A stretch of DNA of 64,000 nucleotides from Sphingobacterium sp. SGR-19 (GCF_011043555.1 NZ_JAAKGS010000006.1:186001-250000); one strand, 5' to 3'. Counted from the stretch's first letter, positions 1-8,785 are shown. Translations and numbers: made by a program. Notes: a model not told the origin generated them from the sequence alone.

Positions 1-947
1 TAAACCTTTAAGTTCTTACGATTCTTATCTTTCTTGATTTGTGCTTTTATTTTCTTTGCGAAAGCAGCATTAGCAGCATGCCCCGGACGGGCTGCCATAA
101 TATGTCCTTTCAATGGACGTCCGACTAACGCAAGGTCACCGATCATATCTAACAATTTATGTCGTGCAGGCTCATTTTGGTAACGCAATTGGATATTATC
201 CAAAATTCCTTCGCTAGCAACTTCTACCGATTTGTTAAATAAACCGGATAATTTATCCAACTCTTCCTTACTTACCTCTTTATCCACAATAACGATAGCG
301 TTGGACAGATCTCCTCCTTTGATTAAATTATGGTTAACCAAACTTTCTAATTCATGCAGAAAGCAGAATGTCCGTGAGCCAGAAATTTCATTCCTAAATT
401 CCGTAATACTACTAATCGAGGCATGTTGGCTCCCTAGTACTGGAGAATTAAAATCAATCATACAAGTTAAGCGATAGCCATCCAGCGGCATCGCGATGAT
501 TTCTACTTTCCTATCTTTCTCGACATAAACAATATTATCTCGGATTTCGTAGTAGTCTCTATCCGCTTCCTGATCTATAAAACCCGCTTCTACTATCTTT
601 TCTACAAAAATCCTGGAACTACCATCTAATATGGGAACTTCCGGACCATCTATTTCAATTAGAACGTTATCGACCTGAAGTCCAACCAAAGCGGCCATCA
701 AGTGTTCGATGGTGCTGATCGATGCCCCATTTTGGGAAATGGTTGTGCCACGCGATGTATCAGATACATTATCTGCGTCCACGGCGACGATCGGCTTTCC
801 TTCCAGATCTACTCTTTTAAATTTATACCAATGAAATTCCGGTGCAGGTTTAATCGTTACATTCACAGCTTTACCTGTATGCAATCCTATTCCTGAAATG
901 GATATTTCAGATTGTATCGTCCTCTGTTTTACATTCATATCTAACAT
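1..947 (-). CDS. lpxC: UDP-3-O-acyl-N-acetylglucosamine deacetylase LpxC, partial (probably LpxC-FabZ fusion)
   Basis: Zinc deacetylase that commits UDP-GlcNAc to lipid A synthesis in the cytoplasm. The reading frame is open to the left edge, so the 3' end is missing. The N-terminus contains the LpxC motif EHLMAAL, encoded near 700, with the first zinc-ligand His. Near 140-170 lies RHKLLDMIGDLAL, which supplies the second His and the Asp. About 315 codons are visible, close to a complete LpxC domain. In Bacteroidota LpxC is usually fused to FabZ; that half would lie outside the window. Two in-frame starts exist, at 947 (MLDMNVKQ) and 938 (MNVKQ). The gene lies 14 bases downstream of lpxD and is probably co-transcribed with it. 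Confidence 0.93.
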   Translation of the reverse strand, partial: MLDMNVKQRTIQSEISISGIGLHTGKAVNVTIKPAPEFHWYKFKRVDLEGKPIVAVDADNVSDTSRGTTISQNGASISTIEHLMAALVGLQVDNVLIEIDGPEVPILDGSSRIFVEKIVEAGFIDQEADRDYYEIRDNIVYVEKDRKVEIIAMPLDGYRLTCMIDFNSPVLGSQHASISSITEFRNEISGSRTFCFLHELESLVNHNLIKGGDLSNAIVIVDKEVSKEELDKLSGLFNKSVEVASEGILDNIQLRYQNEPARHKLLDMIGDLALVGRPLKGHIMAARPGHAANAAFAKKIKAQIKKDKNRKNLKV

Positions 948-961
948 TCTATTTAGGAAAT

Positions 962-2005
962 TTAACGAGTTTCGCTATCGAGTTCTTTGAGACGGGCTTC
1001 CAGTTCAGCAACACGTTGTTCCAGAGCCGGTAATTTGCTATAAATTACATGCGAGCGCAAGTTACTGTTATAGGGCATTGCAGGAGTGCCGCCCCATTTT
1101 TTATTTTCCTGGTCGATAGACCTATTAACGCCCGATTGGGCTTGAATCTGTGATCCCGTTGCTACCTGAATGTGGCCTACTACTCCCACTTGTCCGCCTA
1201 AGACTACATTGTCCCCAATCTTTGTACTTCCCGAAATACCTGTTTGCGCAGCCGCTACGGTATTGGCACCTATTTCGACATTGTGGGCTATTTGTATGAG
1301 GTTATCTAATTTCACTCCTTTTCGAATAGTAGTAGAACCAAGCGTAGCACGATCGATTACCGTATTAGCGCCTATCTCCACATTATCTTCGATAACTACA
1401 TTCCCAATCTGAGGCACTTTACTATAACTGCCATCCTTTTGCGGAGCAAAACCAAATCCATCACTACCTATTATTACGCCACTGTGAAGTACAACGTTAT
1501 CGCCAATCTTACTATCGTGATAAATCCTAACGCCTGGATAAACCACGGTATTATCTCCGATAGTAACACCATCTCCAATATACACCTGTGGGTATATTTT
1601 CACACGATTGCCAATGACAACATCTCGTCCAATATAGGAAAAAGCACCTAAATATAGATCTTGTCCTATATTTGCCGATTCATGGACATAGGAAGGTTCT
1701 TCGATTCCGCTCCGTTCATTACGTAATTGATCGTAAATACGCAAAAGCTCTGAAAAAGCGGAGTAGGCGTCTTTTACGCGAATTAAACTAACACTAACGG
1801 GTTTAGTCAACTGCAGGTCCTGATTAACGATAACTGCGGATGCTTTCGTTTCATAAAGGAAATGTTCGTATTTAGGATTGGATAGAAAAGCCAATGCACC
1901 TTCTTCACCTTCTTCAATCTTAGCCAATTGATTCACAAGGACATCGGAATCGCCTTCAACGTATCCGTTTAATAATGTTGCTATTTGATTTGCAGTAAAT
2001 TGCAT
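962..2005 (-). CDS. lpxD: UDP-3-O-(3-hydroxyacyl)glucosamine N-acyltransferase LpxD
   Basis: Third step of lipid A synthesis: transfer of a 3-hydroxyacyl chain from ACP to the amino group of UDP-3-O-acylglucosamine. The 347-residue protein has the LpxD N-terminal uridine-binding domain (about 1-100), then a long left-handed beta-helix of hexapeptide repeats (IGDGVTIGDNTVV type, about 105-320), then a C-terminal helix. The expected catalytic His is in IQIAHNVEIG at residue 241. The length is normal. The ATG at 2005 follows a TACATTTG box (2010-2017) by only four bases, so the mRNA may be leaderless. The gene lies between an HD hydrolase and lpxC on the same strand. Confidence 0.96.
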   Translation of the reverse strand: MQFTANQIATLLNGYVEGDSDVLVNQLAKIEEGEEGALAFLSNPKYEHFLYETKASAVIVNQDLQLTKPVSVSLIRVKDAYSAFSELLRIYDQLRNERSGIEEPSYVHESANIGQDLYLGAFSYIGRDVVIGNRVKIYPQVYIGDGVTIGDNTVVYPGVRIYHDSKIGDNVVLHSGVIIGSDGFGFAPQKDGSYSKVPQIGNVVIEDNVEIGANTVIDRATLGSTTIRKGVKLDNLIQIAHNVEIGANTVAAAQTGISGSTKIGDNVVLGGQVGVVGHIQVATGSQIQAQSGVNRSIDQENKKWGGTPAMPYNSNLRSHVIYSKLPALEQRVAELEARLKELDSETR

Positions 2006-2009
2006 CTTA

Positions 2010-2017
2010 CAAATGTA
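2010..2017 (-). promoter_or_regulatory. Bacteroidota -7 box in front of lpxD
   Basis: On the minus strand the sequence reads TACATTTG, matching TAnnTTTG, four bases before the lpxD ATG. No clear TTG -33 element is seen at 19-21 bases, so this is a partial match. Co-transcription from the HD gene upstream is equally possible. Confidence 0.4.
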
Positions 2018-2039
2018 TACTTTTTCTTATTATTTTTTT

Positions 2040-3293
2040 TTAGAAATTATTCCCCTCATCCAAAGGATGTCCTATTTCTTTTGGATAGGAGATGGCAAAC
2101 TTAACCACACGTTTTGCCAATGCTTCTAAATTTGAAACATCAGAGGCTTCCGTAATGTCCTGAACACAACCTCTGTTATTGATAATTTTAATATTATTGT
2201 GCTGTATGTCATAGGCGCTGTTTTGAATGACTTGTACATACACGAAATAGTCCACTTCGTTTTCTTCCAAATCAAAATAAGCTTTCACTTTTTCCCGTAC
2301 TAAATCTATTTCCGTTTTCAGAAACGGCGTATTTCTAAGTTCTGTGCGCGGGAGGTCTCTGTTCGTTAGTTTTCGACAAAGTGTACTCAATATTTCGTCT
2401 TCCTCATATACCCACTCTTTCAAAGCCGACATAATATCAGTATCATCTAAACGGGTAAACCAGTCTAAATGGCGAGCATCCTCCAAAAAATTACGGTGAT
2501 TAATCTTATTTGTTAAAAAATGGCTTAAAGCCGTTGTCGCAAATAAAGTACTATCTTGTGCCGCCAATTCTTTAGCACGATACAAAATCTTAATCAACAT
2601 CTGTTCCGCGCCGATGACCGTTTTATGTAAATAAACTTGCCAATACATAAGTCGTCGGGCAATCAAGAACTTTTCGACAGAATAGATACCCTTTGCTTCC
2701 ACGACCAACTGGCCCTGTTCCACATTAAGCATCGTAATGATACGGTCAAAGGAAATAACGCCCTCTGATACACCTGTAAAAAAACTATCTCTGTTGAGGT
2801 AATCCATACGGTCCATGTCCAGTTGACTAGAAACTAGCTGATGAAAAAACTTTCTGGGATACTGATCATTGAAAATCGTAATCGCTAAAGACAGCCTGCC
2901 ATCAAACTCTTCATTCAATTTATCCATTAATAAAGACGAAAGCATTTCATGGGATACGCCCTCAATAAGCGTATGTTCTAATGAATGTGAAAAAGGTCCG
3001 TGGCCAATATCGTGCAACAATATCGTAATCAAAACAGCTTCTTCCTCTTGGGCACTGATGGATACATTTTTATTACGAAGCGTGTCAATTGCCAACGACA
3101 TGAGATGCATAGCACCAATGACGTGTTGGAAACGCGTGTGAAGGGCCCCTGGATACACCAAATGCGTCATGCTTACCTGTTTGATAAAACGCAATCTTTG
3201 TAAATACGGGTGTTGAATAAGGTCGAAAATAAAAGCCGACGGAATAGTGACAAATCCGTATACTGGGTCATTAATTATCTTTTTCTTATTCAA
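2040..3293 (-). CDS. HD-superfamily phosphohydrolase (YwfO/dNTPase-like)
   Basis: Metal-dependent HD-domain phosphohydrolase of the large SAMHD1/dGTPase-like group found next to lpxD in Bacteroidota. The substrate is not certain; (d)NTP hydrolysis is inferred from the family. Visible motifs are HTRFQHVIGAMHLM (residues 52-65) and ILLHDIGHGPFSHSLEH, with the H94-D95 dyad, followed by a helical C-terminal part. The best start is TTG at 3293, giving MNKKKIINDPVYGF, which resembles the family N-terminus; no nearer ATG preserves it. It is probably the first gene of an HD-lpxD-lpxC transcription unit and is divergent from the porX-like gene across 275 bases. Confidence 0.88.
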   Translation of the reverse strand: MNKKKIINDPVYGFVTIPSAFIFDLIQHPYLQRLRFIKQVSMTHLVYPGALHTRFQHVIGAMHLMSLAIDTLRNKNVSISAQEEEAVLITILLHDIGHGPFSHSLEHTLIEGVSHEMLSSLLMDKLNEEFDGRLSLAITIFNDQYPRKFFHQLVSSQLDMDRMDYLNRDSFFTGVSEGVISFDRIITMLNVEQGQLVVEAKGIYSVEKFLIARRLMYWQVYLHKTVIGAEQMLIKILYRAKELAAQDSTLFATTALSHFLTNKINHRNFLEDARHLDWFTRLDDTDIMSALKEWVYEEDEILSTLCRKLTNRDLPRTELRNTPFLKTEIDLVREKVKAYFDLEENEVDYFVYVQVIQNSAYDIQHNNIKIINNRGCVQDITEASDVSNLEALAKRVVKFAISYPKEIGHPLDEGNNF

Positions 3294-3368
3294 CTTTACG
3301 CTATGATGTTAATTATTATCTTTAAATTTCCTCTATCAAAGTATTTAATGGCAGAGGAGAGCTAGAAT

Positions 3369-3417
3369 AATTCATTTTTAAATGCTTATATAATTATATT
3401 GCATATAAAAATGAATT
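3369..3417. repeat. AT-rich inverted repeat between divergent HD and porX-like genes
   Basis: The arms 3369-3385 and 3401-3417 (AATTCATTTTTAAATGC and its near complement) pair over 17 positions with one mismatch, around a 15-base loop. Both neighbouring genes point away from it, so it is not an obvious terminator. The rest of 3294-3568 has no other feature I can support. Confidence 0.5.
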
Positions 3418-3568
3418 TATCTATGTTTGATACGCAACGAGGATAAGCTCTTTCTACTTCGACATAGCAGTTCATCTCTCTTTCTTTTCCGTTGGTGCTT
3501 AAGCGCTTTCGGATGTCTAAATTAAGCGCAAAGATAAGGAGAATGAAGTTAATTAATGTTAAAAATAA

Positions 3569-5125
3569 ATGATACAGAAGATACATATACTGTGGGCTGA
3601 CGATGAAATTGAATTTTTGAGGCCTCATATTCTATTATTGGAAGAGAAGGGGTATCGGGTTAAAACTGTCAATAACGGTAACGACGCAGTGGATGCTTTT
3701 CAAAACGAACCTTTTGATCTAGTTTTTCTCGATGAGAATATGCCCGGTAAAACCGGATTGGAGACACTCGCTATTTTGAAAACTATCAACCCAACTATTC
3801 CTACTGTATTGGTAACAAAGAATGAAGAGGAACATTTGATGGAAGATGCAATTGGTTCCAAGATTGATGACTATCTGATAAAACCCGTCAATCCCAAACA
3901 AATCCTTTTGACGATAAAAAAGTTCACTGAAAATAAACGTTTGGTCAGTGAAAAAACCTCCATGGCTTATCAGCAAGAGTTCCGGAACCTCGGAATGACC
4001 ATTAATGACGATTTGGATTATAAGCAGTGGATTGAGGCTTACCGCAAACTGATCTATTGGGAACTTTCATTGCAAAAGTTAGAGGACGCTGGTATGCATG
4101 AGATTCTAACGATGCAAAAGGCAGATGCCAACACAATTTTCTCTAAGTTTATCGAAAAGAATTACTTGAATTGGATACAAAACAAGGAAGAAGGGCCGAT
4201 TCAATCACATCAATTATTTAAGAATAAAGTATTTCCCCAACTAGACAAGGAACGGCCTACTTTTTTTTTCTTGATCGATAACTTACGTTACGACCAGTGG
4301 AAAGTAATCAATGAAATCATAACAGATTATTACAGATTGGAGGAGGAAGACGCCTACTATAGTATTTTGCCTACGGCTACCCAGTATGCAAGAAATGCTA
4401 TCTTCAGTGGGTTAACACCTTTGGAAATGGAAAAAAGATTCCCAGATCTTTGGCAAAATGATGATGATGAGGGTGGAAAAAACGTATACGAAGATAAATT
4501 TTTAGCCGATCAGATCAGCCGCATCTATCGTCGGGACTTAAAACATTCGTATCATAAAATAATTACATTAAGCCAAGGTAGAGAGGTTGTTGAATCACTG
4601 AACAACCTCATGCAAAACGATCTAAATGTCTTGGTTTACAACTTTGTCGATATGCTTTCGCACGCAAGAACAGATATGGCGATGATCCGGGAATTGGCAA
4701 ATGATGAACGGGCCTACCGTTCGTTAACGCTATCCTGGTTTGAGCATTCTCCATTATTAGATGCTTTAAAATGGCTTGCACAGCGAAATGTGCGTATTAT
4801 CATTACAACCGACCACGGCACGATACGGGTAAAGAAACCAAGTAAGATTATTGGTGACAGAAACACAAATACGAACTTACGATACAAACAGGGAAGAAAT
4901 TTGAATTATAAAAACAAAGAAGTGTTTGTGATTAAAAATCCGCATGATGCACAACTTCCGAAGCTTCATGTAAGCTCTGCGTTTGTGTTTGCCAGGGATG
5001 ATTATTTCTTCGTTTATCCGAACAACTACAATCAATTTGTCAACTATTACAACGAAACTTTTCAACACGGAGGGATTTCATTGGAAGAGATGATTATTCC
5101 GTATGCAGTTTATATACCTAAATAA
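3569..5125 (+). CDS. porX: PorX-like response regulator with PglZ domain
   Basis: Two-component response regulator fused to a PglZ/alkaline-phosphatase-fold effector. In Porphyromonas gingivalis, PorX together with the kinase PorY controls type IX secretion genes. Residues 1-120 form a receiver with acidic pair D11-D12, phospho-acceptor D55 in VFLDENMPG and the conserved Lys in IDDYLIKPVNP. Residues of about 150-518 form the PglZ region, with metal-site-like motifs FFLIDNLRYDQW, VYNFVDMLSHARTD and TTDHGTIRV. The length of 518 is typical. The start is ATG at 3569. tsaE follows 18 bases later, so the two are probably co-transcribed. No PorY or T9SS structural gene is in the window, so a role in secretion here is inference. 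Confidence 0.87.
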   Translation: MIQKIHILWADDEIEFLRPHILLLEEKGYRVKTVNNGNDAVDAFQNEPFDLVFLDENMPGKTGLETLAILKTINPTIPTVLVTKNEEEHLMEDAIGSKIDDYLIKPVNPKQILLTIKKFTENKRLVSEKTSMAYQQEFRNLGMTINDDLDYKQWIEAYRKLIYWELSLQKLEDAGMHEILTMQKADANTIFSKFIEKNYLNWIQNKEEGPIQSHQLFKNKVFPQLDKERPTFFFLIDNLRYDQWKVINEIITDYYRLEEEDAYYSILPTATQYARNAIFSGLTPLEMEKRFPDLWQNDDDEGGKNVYEDKFLADQISRIYRRDLKHSYHKIITLSQGREVVESLNNLMQNDLNVLVYNFVDMLSHARTDMAMIRELANDERAYRSLTLSWFEHSPLLDALKWLAQRNVRIIITTDHGTIRVKKPSKIIGDRNTNTNLRYKQGRNLNYKNKEVFVIKNPHDAQLPKLHVSSAFVFARDDYFFVYPNNYNQFVNYYNETFQHGGISLEEMIIPYAVYIPK

Positions 5126-5143
5126 TACTTTTGAATTACTATC

Positions 5144-5554
5144 ATGAACATCACGGTAAACAATCTTCAAGAATTAGATGCTGCTGCAAAGCAAATACTA
5201 TCTCGTTTTCCAAATGATAGGATTTTTTTGCTTTATGGTGACATGGGTGCGGGGAAGACAACACTGGTTAGCTCGTTGTGTAAGGCTTTGGGTGTATCTG
5301 ATAGTACCAGTAGTCCCACATTCTCCATTGTTAACGAATATAGTTCTCCCCAGGGTGCCATATATCATTTTGATTTCTATCGTTTAAAGTATGAAGAAGA
5401 AGCACTAGATATGGGTTATGAGGAATATTTTTACACAGATGCCTATTGTTTTGTAGAATGGCCGGAAAAGATTCCCAATCTTCTTCCGGAAGAATCCCGG
5501 CAAATCACACTTACCGCTTCTTCACCAAACAGCAGAAGCATTGTTGTAAAATAA
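5144..5554 (+). CDS. tsaE: tRNA threonylcarbamoyladenosine biosynthesis ATPase TsaE
   Basis: P-loop ATPase that works with TsaB and TsaD to make t6A37 on ANN-decoding tRNAs. The 136-residue protein has the Walker A motif GDMGAGKTT (residues 32-40), the TSSPTFSIVNEY segment and HFDFYRL, followed by the FVEWPEK motif characteristic of TsaE. It directly follows the porX-like gene on the same strand, a pairing common in Bacteroidota. Start is ATG at 5144. Confidence 0.94.
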   Translation: MNITVNNLQELDAAAKQILSRFPNDRIFLLYGDMGAGKTTLVSSLCKALGVSDSTSSPTFSIVNEYSSPQGAIYHFDFYRLKYEEEALDMGYEEYFYTDAYCFVEWPEKIPNLLPEESRQITLTASSPNSRSIVVK

Positions 5555-5568
5555 TTTTTCTTCTTCAT

Positions 5569-5600
5569 GCAACCTTTCTACATTTATCGTCGTCTTTTTA
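5569..5600 (+). promoter_or_regulatory. Candidate ECF-sigma promoter of the sigma/anti-sigma/OMP operon
   Basis: GCAACC at 5569-5574 and CGTCT at 5591-5595, separated by 16 bases, lie about 30 bases before the sigma-factor ATG. The arrangement resembles ECF-type promoters (AAC-containing -35, CGTC-containing -10) and differs from the housekeeping TTG/TAnnTTTG type. It suggests that the sigma factor controls its own operon. Confidence 0.5.
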
Positions 5601-5627
5601 ACAAAGACTAATCTGAAATTGGATAAG

Positions 5628-6164
5628 ATGAATTTAGATACCTTATGGAATGCCTGTCTAACGGGAAACCGCAAAGCACAATTTCAATTGTATCAAACCT
5701 TATCCGGTCGAATGTTTAGTGTGTGTTTACGATATGCACAAAATGAATCAGAAGCAGAGGAAATCCTCCAAGCAGGGTTCATCAAAGTGTTCACAAAAGG
5801 ACAGTTGTTTGACAACAAGGGCTCATTAGAAGGGTGGATTCGCAAAATCATGGTCAACACAGCGATTGAACTACATCGGAATAAGAGCAGACATTATTTT
5901 GAGCCGCTTACGCAGGATTACCCAATGGCAGATAGTCGCTCGGGGAGCGATGAAAACTTGCGGTATAAAGATTTGTTGGCAATGATAACAGCGCTCCCTT
6001 TGGGTTATCGAACGGTCTTTAACTTATATGTGATTGAGGGCTACTCACACAAGGAGATTTCAGCTATGCTCTCCATTAGTGAGAGTAATTCCAAATCACA
6101 GCTGTCCAGGGCAAGACAGTGGCTTAAAGAGAAATTGATGAAAATTGAAAATATCGGGTTATGA
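5628..6164 (+). CDS. ECF-family RNA polymerase sigma-70 factor
   Basis: Alternative sigma factor of about 178 residues. Region 2 is seen in LCLRYAQNESEAEEILQAGF-like helices (residues about 25-90, containing NESEAEEILQ and WIRKIMVNTAIE). Region 4 is seen in GYSHKEISAMLSISESNSKS, the helix-turn-helix that reads the -35 element. I chose ATG at 5628 over an in-frame TTG nine bases earlier. It overlaps the next gene by four bases (ATGA), so translation is coupled. Its presumed antagonist is the adjacent membrane protein, and the third gene encodes an outer-membrane barrel. Confidence 0.93.
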   Translation: MNLDTLWNACLTGNRKAQFQLYQTLSGRMFSVCLRYAQNESEAEEILQAGFIKVFTKGQLFDNKGSLEGWIRKIMVNTAIELHRNKSRHYFEPLTQDYPMADSRSGSDENLRYKDLLAMITALPLGYRTVFNLYVIEGYSHKEISAMLSISESNSKSQLSRARQWLKEKLMKIENIGL

Positions 6165-6910
6165 ACGATAAAGAACTAGACGAATTATTCAAGGAGCAAC
6201 TGAGCAATCATACCGCGCGCCCAAGGGAGGATATCTGGCATCAGATAGAAGGGCAACTGGAGCAAGAAAAGGTCATTCCTGTCAAAAAAGTTAGTTGGGT
6301 AGGTTATGCTGCAATGGCTATTGGGTGTCTTGGCTTGATCGCATTATTATATATTATTATGCAGTCTACACCTGCAGGTGATATACCAACCATTGCACAA
6401 AACGAAGTATCGACAACGCCGACAAATACGGCGCAAGAATCCTCCATACCAGTTCAACCTGTTGATCCTGTAATAAAAGGGCATACGGAGCAACCAGAAC
6501 AAGAGGTAACGAAGATACAAGCGTCTGTGCAGAGTGCTTCCAGGCTCAAACAAAAAAATCCCGTTAGCAAACCGGAAGAACGCCATCTGGAACTCGTGGA
6601 GCTCAAACCTGCCGGTGTTTCACCATCCCTTACAGCCGGTCTTAATATAGATGACAAAGCACCGCAGGAGTATGCTGTCAGTGTGCCACCTATCGCTCCA
6701 CTAATTGATAGTCCGGAAACAGAAGAAAGTATGCTTGCTTCTAATCGAAAACCGGCCGAAGGTATAGTGCCCGGTATCTTGAACAAAATATCAGATGCGT
6801 TAAACCCTACTGATAACACAACCATTCAATTCAGTAAAGATGAAGAAGGGTTTCTTCGTCTCGATATAGTCAATAGTTTAGTGAAAAACCGTAGTAAAAA
6901 AAGAAGATAA
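6161..6910 (+). CDS. Single-pass membrane protein, putative anti-sigma factor
   Basis: No family recognised with certainty. The 249-residue protein starts with a charged cytoplasmic segment (MNDKELDELFKEQLSNHTAR, then REDIWHQIEGQLEQE). A transmembrane helix lies at about residues 44-66. A long Pro/Ser/Glu-rich periplasmic region follows, and a short conserved-looking tail ends in a basic run. This layout, and the ATGA overlap with an ECF sigma gene, are typical of Bacteroidota anti-sigma proteins. The anti-sigma role is inferred from context, not from a zinc-binding motif, which is absent. Confidence 0.65.
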   Translation: MNDKELDELFKEQLSNHTARPREDIWHQIEGQLEQEKVIPVKKVSWVGYAAMAIGCLGLIALLYIIMQSTPAGDIPTIAQNEVSTTPTNTAQESSIPVQPVDPVIKGHTEQPEQEVTKIQASVQSASRLKQKNPVSKPEERHLELVELKPAGVSPSLTAGLNIDDKAPQEYAVSVPPIAPLIDSPETEESMLASNRKPAEGIVPGILNKISDALNPTDNTTIQFSKDEEGFLRLDIVNSLVKNRSKKRR

Positions 6911-6916
6911 TCTATT

Positions 6917-7705
6917 ATGAAAAAAAACTTATTATTTACAGGATTAGTCGGTATAGCGTTACTTTTCTCCGTACAACATTCTTTTGCCCAAGAAGACGAA
7001 AGCGATGATACGCTCACCAGAAAAATCGATCTCGAGCCAACTTTAGGAAAAAAAGATTATGACGACCATGGCAACATAATCAAATATCCTCGTGTATTTG
7101 GCGGCCTTACCTTTACCCGGATAGATTGGGGTTTTTCACGTCTTATGGACGACGGTAGCTTTACATTAGGAGAAGAAAATCAATTTTTGAAATACAAGAA
7201 AGCATCTAATTTTGGATTTGATATTGCCCAATTCGGTGTTCGCTTCAACGATGCTTTCAAAATGTATGTATCTGCAGGCTTCGAATGGAATTACCTTCGG
7301 TTAAAAAATGATATTATTCTAGACACGGAAGCAATCCCATTGGCTTATAGTCTGTCTGATATTACCTATAAAAAGAACATATTTACCTCTACCTATCTTC
7401 GCACACCATTAAGTTTTGAATGGCGGGGACCCAGAAATCATCATGGCCACCGACCCAAAATTGCCTTTGGTGCCATGACGGGTATTCTGCTCAAAGGAAC
7501 ACAGCGATTCAAAAGTGAAGAACATGGCAAACAAAAGTTCAAGGATAACTATAATTTGGCAAGCTTTCAATATGGCGCATTCGCAAGGATAGGTTTTGGA
7601 TCATTGGGTGTTTTCGCTAAATATTATATGAATGATATGTTCGAAAATAGCCCTAATCAAGAGAACTTAAATAATTTGACTTTTGGATTGACGTTAGGGT
7701 TTTAA
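6917..7705 (+). CDS. Exported outer-membrane beta-barrel protein
   Basis: The 262-residue protein has a clear Sec signal peptide (KKNLLFTGLVGIALLF then SFAQ, cleavage near residue 24). The mature part is made of alternating-residue strands typical of small Bacteroidota OMP beta-barrels, and the C-terminus ends in LTFGLTLGF, with the terminal aromatic expected for barrel assembly. It starts six bases after the anti-sigma-like gene, so it forms the third gene of a sigma/anti-sigma/OMP operon and is a plausible envelope-stress target. The specific function is unknown. Confidence 0.7.
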   Translation: MKKNLLFTGLVGIALLFSVQHSFAQEDESDDTLTRKIDLEPTLGKKDYDDHGNIIKYPRVFGGLTFTRIDWGFSRLMDDGSFTLGEENQFLKYKKASNFGFDIAQFGVRFNDAFKMYVSAGFEWNYLRLKNDIILDTEAIPLAYSLSDITYKKNIFTSTYLRTPLSFEWRGPRNHHGHRPKIAFGAMTGILLKGTQRFKSEEHGKQKFKDNYNLASFQYGAFARIGFGSLGVFAKYYMNDMFENSPNQENLNNLTFGLTLGF

Positions 7706-7713
7706 TACTTTTG
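7683..7713 (+). promoter_or_regulatory. Promoter of the orphan ABC ATPase gene
   Basis: TTG at 7683-7685 and TACTTTTG at 7706-7713 are separated by 20 bases, a full match to the Bacteroidota housekeeping promoter. The promoter lies inside the 3' end of the OMP gene, 25 bases before the next ATG. Confidence 0.6.
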
Positions 7714-7738
7714 TGCCACACAAGGTTCAAGATTCTCT

Positions 7739-8785
7739 ATGGCGCAACAAACCTCTTCTTGTCAATATATCCCGAATGACCAACAAAAGGTAGGGCTGCC
7801 TCTTATTTATGGCGAAAACCTTTCGCACGCTTTTCAGGCGAAGCGGGAAGTTATTGCAGTCAATAAGGTTGATTTTGGTATACGTGAGGGAAAGATTACA
7901 GCGATCATCGGAGAATCAGGAAGTGGTAAAAGCACATTATTAAAACTTATCTACGGCCTATTAGAACCTTCATCGGGAGAAGTTCGCTACCGCGGGTGGT
8001 TGGTTCCCACACGTAAAGATAAACTTATTCCTGGGCACGATGCTATGAAGTTAGTATCACAGGGGTTTGATGATCTAAATCTGTATGCAAAAGTTTGGGA
8101 TAATGTCGCTTCTCAATTACCTAACACCAATCTTTCGCTGAAAGAGTCCAAGACACGTGAAACGTTAAATAGGCTAAAGATTCTTCATCTTGACCAACAA
8201 CGGGTAGCTGATTTGAGTGGTGGGGAAAAGCAACGAGTGGCTATTGCACGTGCTTTAGTAAACGAGCCGGAGGTACTCCTCATGGATGAACCGTTTAACC
8301 AAGTAGATGCAGCGTTTCGAGATGCGTTGCAACAAGACATTCGGCAAATCGTAGAAGACACTGGCCTTACGATACTTTTGGTTTCCCATGATCCCACGGA
8401 GGTTCTTGCCCTGTCCGACGAACTAATTGTCATGAAAAACGCAAAGATAATTGAGCAGGGTTCTCCTACAAAGCTTTATTACGAACCGACCCACAGTTAC
8501 ACAGCACAGCTGCTTGCAAAAAGTAATATCTTATCTTCGAGCCAAGCTGCTCTCATAGACATTTCATCGAACCATACGATTGGAATCCACCAAGAAGATG
8601 TGTCCTTCGAAGAAAATCCGCAAGGGACATTTCATGTGAAAGACATACGTTTTCGTGGGTTTTATAAGGAATTGATATTGAGCAACGGGCAGCTTACTTT
8701 GCATGCTATTTTATACCCGTTGTCCAAGATTGCCATTGGCAGTAAAGTAAATATTAGTATTACAAAATATATTACATTCGGTTAA
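7739..8785 (+). CDS. ABC transporter ATP-binding protein (PotA/FbpC-like)
   Basis: Cytoplasmic ATPase subunit of an importer-type ABC system. The nucleotide-binding domain occupies about residues 25-255, with Walker A GESGSGKST, signature LSGGEKQRVAIARAL, Walker B VLLMDEPF and the H-loop His in LLVSHDPTE. The C-terminal 90 residues resemble a TOBE-like substrate-regulatory domain. No permease or binding-protein gene is adjacent, so the transported substrate cannot be assigned. Its stop codon is six bases from the stop of the convergent TlpA-like gene, with no visible terminator between them. Confidence 0.85.
   Translation: MAQQTSSCQYIPNDQQKVGLPLIYGENLSHAFQAKREVIAVNKVDFGIREGKITAIIGESGSGKSTLLKLIYGLLEPSSGEVRYRGWLVPTRKDKLIPGHDAMKLVSQGFDDLNLYAKVWDNVASQLPNTNLSLKESKTRETLNRLKILHLDQQRVADLSGGEKQRVAIARALVNEPEVLLMDEPFNQVDAAFRDALQQDIRQIVEDTGLTILLVSHDPTEVLALSDELIVMKNAKIIEQGSPTKLYYEPTHSYTAQLLAKSNILSSSQAALIDISSNHTIGIHQEDVSFEENPQGTFHVKDIRFRGFYKELILSNGQLTLHAILYPLSKIAIGSKVNISITKYITFG

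Noticed and set aside
1170..1651. Open frames on the plus strand inside lpxD
   Set aside because: They lie opposite hexapeptide repeats and have no domain signature; the minus-strand LpxD is certain.
6454..6825. Minus-strand open frame inside the anti-sigma-like gene
   Set aside because: It is opposite the low-complexity periplasmic region and has no start context or homology I recognise.
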